Shown in pieces: positions 56,860 through 59,231 of a DNA stretch of 59,231 bases. The stretch spans positions 1 through 59,231 of the forward strand of contig JAFKKH010000035.1 of NCBI GenBank assembly GCA_017305665.1. Reading direction: 5' to 3'. A program made the position numbers and the translations under genes. Every line of letters begins with the position of its first letter. Within the stretch, counting starts at the first letter, position 1. The notes below the pieces were generated by a model. The model made no database searches, had not been told where the DNA came from, and saw only the letters and a list, made by a program, of their open reading frames with translations. Source of the stretch: Hyphomicrobiales bacterium. GTDB taxonomy: Bacteria > Pseudomonadota > Alphaproteobacteria > Rhizobiales > Xanthobacteraceae.

Positions 56860-57492
56860 ATAAAATTCGATGACGTGATCCTCGGCCGCCGCAGCATTCA
56901 CGACTACAAGCCCGATCCGGTACCGCGCAAGCTGATCGAGGAAATCATCGGGCTTGCGATGCGCGCGCCGTCGTCGATGAACACCCAGCCGTGGAATTTC
57001 TATGTCGTCACCGGCGAGCCGCTCAATCGCATCCGCGCCGGCAACACCGAGCGGATGGTGGCCGGCATTCCGCAGTCGCGCGAATTCCGCACCGGGCAGC
57101 CGTTCGCAGGTCACCATCGCGAGCGACAAATCGGCGTCGCCAAGCAACTGTTCTCGGCCATGGGCATCGCGCGCGACGACAAGGCGATGCGCCGGTCTGC
57201 GTGATCGTGACCTACGACCGCGTGCTCGATGGCAGCGACGATACGCCGTTCGACTGCGGGGCGGTCGCGACGGCACTCGTCAATGCGGCCTGGTCGCGCG
57301 GCCTGGGGGCCGTGATCAACAGCCAGGGCATCATGCAGTCGCCGGTGGTGCGCGAGCATGCCAGGATTGCCGACGATCAGGTCATCATGAAGAGCATCGC
57401 GCTCGGATGGCCGGACGACAGCTTTCCCGCCGGTGGTATCCGAACGCAAGTCGGTCGAGGACGCGACCGTGTTCGTTGGCTTCGATAACTAG
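56860..57492 (+). pseudogene. Nitroreductase, decayed
   Basis: KFDDVILGRRSIHDYKPDPV, then MRAPSSMNTQPWNFYVVTGE and RERQIGVAKQLFSAMGIARD are clear nitroreductase (FMN, NfnB-like) segments. The expected start ATG is ATA (56860). About 14 codons are missing after GIARDDKAMR (near 57195), with a frame change to CVIVTYDRVLDGSDDTPFDC. A further shift near 57435 is needed to reach SERKSVEDATVFVGFDN and the TAG at 57490. A shortened product from the GTG at 56875 is conceivable but would lack the C-terminal half. Confidence 0.85.
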
Positions 57493-57549
57493 CAAGCACG
57501 TGCGGATCGGCGCTCGCAGCACCCGTAGGGTTCGTGGATCAGTGCGTCC

Positions 57550-57915
57550 TCACCCGCACGTCCACACCGGCCCGATCGGCGTTTGCGTCCAGCACGGGCC
57601 GACGCTACCGCCGTTATAACGGCCGCGGTAGAAGCCCGGACGGCCGGGATAACGCCACTGGCCCTCGTAAAAATTGAAATACTGCACGTTCGGATCGATG
57701 TACCAATGACGCCGTTGGCGGCGCGCGTTGCGCAACACCGAGGCCTCCTGTTTGAACAGTGGCGCAGCGTTGTTCAGCGGCTGACGATAGCCCGGCAGGA
57801 AGCCATAGTGATGCGGGCGATAGCCGTGCTTCTTCTTGTGGCGCGGCGCCGCCACCGCCGTGGCGGTCGCCAGCGACAGGACGATGACAAGAGATAATTT
57901 CATGAATCGTGACAT
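57550..57915 (-). CDS. Exported hypothetical protein rich in His, Tyr and Arg
   Basis: A 121-residue protein with a signal peptide (LSLVIVLSLATATAVAAPRH). The mature part is basic and aromatic (KKKHGYRPHHYGFLPGYRQP, then RRHWYIDPNVQYFNFYEGQW and RYPGRPGFYRGRYNGG), ending VGPCWTQTPIGPVWTCG with two cysteines. Such proteins are typical exported products of this genus, of unknown function. The start at 57915 or the Met four codons later are equivalent. Confidence 0.75.
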   Translation of the reverse strand: MSRFMKLSLVIVLSLATATAVAAPRHKKKHGYRPHHYGFLPGYRQPLNNAAPLFKQEASVLRNARRQRRHWYIDPNVQYFNFYEGQWRYPGRPGFYRGRYNGGSVGPCWTQTPIGPVWTCG

Positions 57916-58046
57916 TTGCCGATCCTAGACGCGCGGCCGCGGGGAGACCACTCAAATCGCGGCGAACGCGCGCTGGTGCGCAGCGTCATATCCGCGCGCA
58001 TTTTGATCGCCATACTTGGTTCGCGCACTCCAGGTTCCCGATCGTC

Positions 58047-58886
58047 TCAATGCGGCCTCGCCGCAACCGGCGCGTGCCCGACCCGCCCCGTCAGCCGGAA
58101 GAACAAGTTCGACATCACCTGCACATCGGGCCGCGCGAGATGCGCCTCCAGCGCGGCCATGTCGCGCGCCAAGTCATCGCGCGTGATGAAGCCCCCCTCC
58201 AGCATCCGCTCGCGCACGTTGTCGATCAGCCGCTTCTGAAACCAGCGCCGCTCGTGATCTTCGGGAAAGACGTGCACGATGGCATCGACCGATATGTCGG
58301 TGACGCCCGCCTCGCGAAACATCCGGTGGATGCGCCGGCCGACGGAGAGATCGATCTTCTGCGCATGCGCATAGGCCGCGTAGGCCTCCATCAAGCGGTC
58401 CAGCGCCGGCAGCGGCGGATCGCAGCAGCACGGCAGATAGTCGGCCTCGAAGCTCGCGACCCAGCCGCCGGGACGCACCAGCGCAACCAGTTCGCGCACT
58501 GCCCGCTCGGGCTCGGGCACGTTGACGAGGAGGAGCCGCATGTGCCCGCCGTCGAACGACGCGCGCGGCAGGCCGGTGTCGTAGGCGTCGCCCTCACACA
58601 CCTCGACCTGCGTCAGGCCGCGGCTCTTCACAAAGCCTTGCGCGAGCTCGACGAAATGGCGGCCGCGATCGATGCCGAGTACGTGCCCGCGCTTGCCGAC
58701 ACGCTCGGCCAAAAGATGCAGCACGCCGCCGGGACCGCAACCGAGATCGATGACCTTTTCGCCGTGTTTGATTCCAATGCGGTCGAGCTGCGCCTCGGAG
58801 TCCGAACCGAGCGTGACGATCTGGCGCGTCAACCGTTCGACCTCGGCATCGGCGCGTCCAAGCAAGTAGCTGTCGGTCCCGGCCAT
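58047..58886 (-). CDS. SAM-dependent class I methyltransferase
   Basis: A 279-residue protein from the ATG at 58886, behind a GGGGAGGGG ribosome site. KVIDLGCGPGGVLHLLAERV is motif I, GIDRGRHFVELAQ the adenosine-ribose acidic strand, VCEGDAYDTGLPRASFDGGH motif II/III and LVRPGGWVASFEADYLP post-motif. The C-terminal helical cap (ERMLEGGFITRDDLARDMAA) suggests a small-molecule methylase of the UbiE/Methyltransf_25 group. Substrate is unknown. It is divergent from the partial gene at 59074. Confidence 0.92.
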   Translation of the reverse strand: MAGTDSYLLGRADAEVERLTRQIVTLGSDSEAQLDRIGIKHGEKVIDLGCGPGGVLHLLAERVGKRGHVLGIDRGRHFVELAQGFVKSRGLTQVEVCEGDAYDTGLPRASFDGGHMRLLLVNVPEPERAVRELVALVRPGGWVASFEADYLPCCCDPPLPALDRLMEAYAAYAHAQKIDLSVGRRIHRMFREAGVTDISVDAIVHVFPEDHERRWFQKRLIDNVRERMLEGGFITRDDLARDMAALEAHLARPDVQVMSNLFFRLTGRVGHAPVAARPH

Positions 58887-59073
58887 GGCCCCTCCCCCAA
58901 ACGTGCGTTGATTGTCGTTGTGGCGCCGGTCTATCGGTGAACTGCGGCGAGAATGTTTCATCTCCGATTGATGACAAATCGGAGATTCCAGTTCTGGTTC
59001 CGTCGACGGCGGAAACGCGCTAGCTTTTTGCGGAACGTGATCGAGACAACGGACGAGCAAACCGGAGGCGATC

Positions 59074-59231
59074 CTGCGCAACATCGATTTCAGTTCCTGG
59101 CACAGCGTGCTGGCGACATTGGTCGGCCTCGCGCTGATCACCTTCATCGGCGTCGGCATCCGCCTGCTGGTGATGGCCACCATCCAGCAGCGCCGCGAAC
59201 GCATGAACCGCCAGATCAACGAACGCCTGCG
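59074..59231 (+). CDS. Hypothetical membrane protein, 3'-truncated by window end
   Basis: The frame RNIDFSSWHSVLATLVGLAL, then ITFIGVGIRLLVMATIQQRR and ERMNRQINERLR has one membrane segment and a basic coiled tail. No ATG, GTG or TTG lies in a suitable place. A perfect GGAGG (59064-59068) sits 5 nt before CTG at 59074, so a CTG start is proposed. Function is unknown. Confidence 0.6.
   Translation, partial: MRNIDFSSWHSVLATLVGLALITFIGVGIRLLVMATIQQRRERMNRQINERL

Overview
The window reads as chromosome from an alphaproteobacterium of the Bradyrhizobium/Rhodopseudomonas/Afipia group (Nitrobacteraceae). The basis is the high-GC codon use, the family-level look of almost every housekeeping protein (DUF2155, BA14K, DUF1236, NDUFA12, a Cbp3-like chaperone, a B12-dependent NrdJ) and the many short lineage-restricted proteins. 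The assignment rests on recalled protein families, not on a search.

Layout. (1) Bases 1-9017 are an accessory zone that stops at the 3' end of a tRNA-Pro(GGG) gene. It holds an IS110 element abutting a truncated IS3 orfA, IS5 and phage terminase remnants, a PilZ protein, small DNA-binding proteins (ribbon-helix-helix, alpha-CTD-like, SANT-like), a GrlR-like protein, a VanZ-like protein and several broken genes. (2) Bases 9018-42408 are mostly core genome. On the minus strand lie cbp3-like, DUF177, plsX, fabH, ihfA and merR. Then follow bamE, a K+-independent hppA, an aminotransferase, an M48 protease, a DsbA-like protein, aroQ-accB-accC, a CHASE3 kinase/response regulator/HWE-type kinase operon, an NTF2/ArsR pair, aat, DUF2155, an SDR, an esterase, a glyoxalase-like protein, an ECF sigma factor opposite an MFS pump, a FecR-domain protein, a GlxA regulator opposite a DJ-1/PfpI enzyme, NDUFA12, a BA14K protein and an EamA transporter. 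(3) Bases 42409-46179 encode nrdJ, interrupted in frame by a palindromic repeat. (4) Bases 46180-56860 are a second accessory zone. It contains a decayed CBASS-type antiphage locus (HNH nuclease, E2-E1, JAB protease), IS3 remnants, dgkA, a PAP2_3 gene split by an inactive IS3 element, a broken GNAT-like gene and several tiny proteins. (5) From 56860 to the end lie a decayed nitroreductase, a secreted protein, a methyltransferase and the start of a membrane protein.

How the genes relate. The core part covers fatty-acid initiation (plsX, fabH, accB, accC), envelope biogenesis (bamE, M48/BepA-like, DsbA-like), respiratory-chain assembly (Cbp3-like, NDUFA12) and signalling. The order aroQ-accB-accC ... 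aat-DUF2155 ... NDUFA12 looks like one conserved alphaproteobacterial cluster that has been opened by lineage-specific insertions.

The most notable item is at 46.4-49.0 kb. An HNH-SAVED (Cap5-like) effector start is joined directly to the tail of an E2 domain, followed by an E1 domain with a one-base frameshift and then an intact JAB/MPN peptidase. The simplest explanation is a deletion that removed the SAVED domain, the CD-NTase and the E2 core of a type II CBASS operon. Other points of interest are two copies of a previously unnamed 34-35 residue membrane protein at 5.6 kb and 54.4 kb, and the palindromic repeat translated inside NrdJ.
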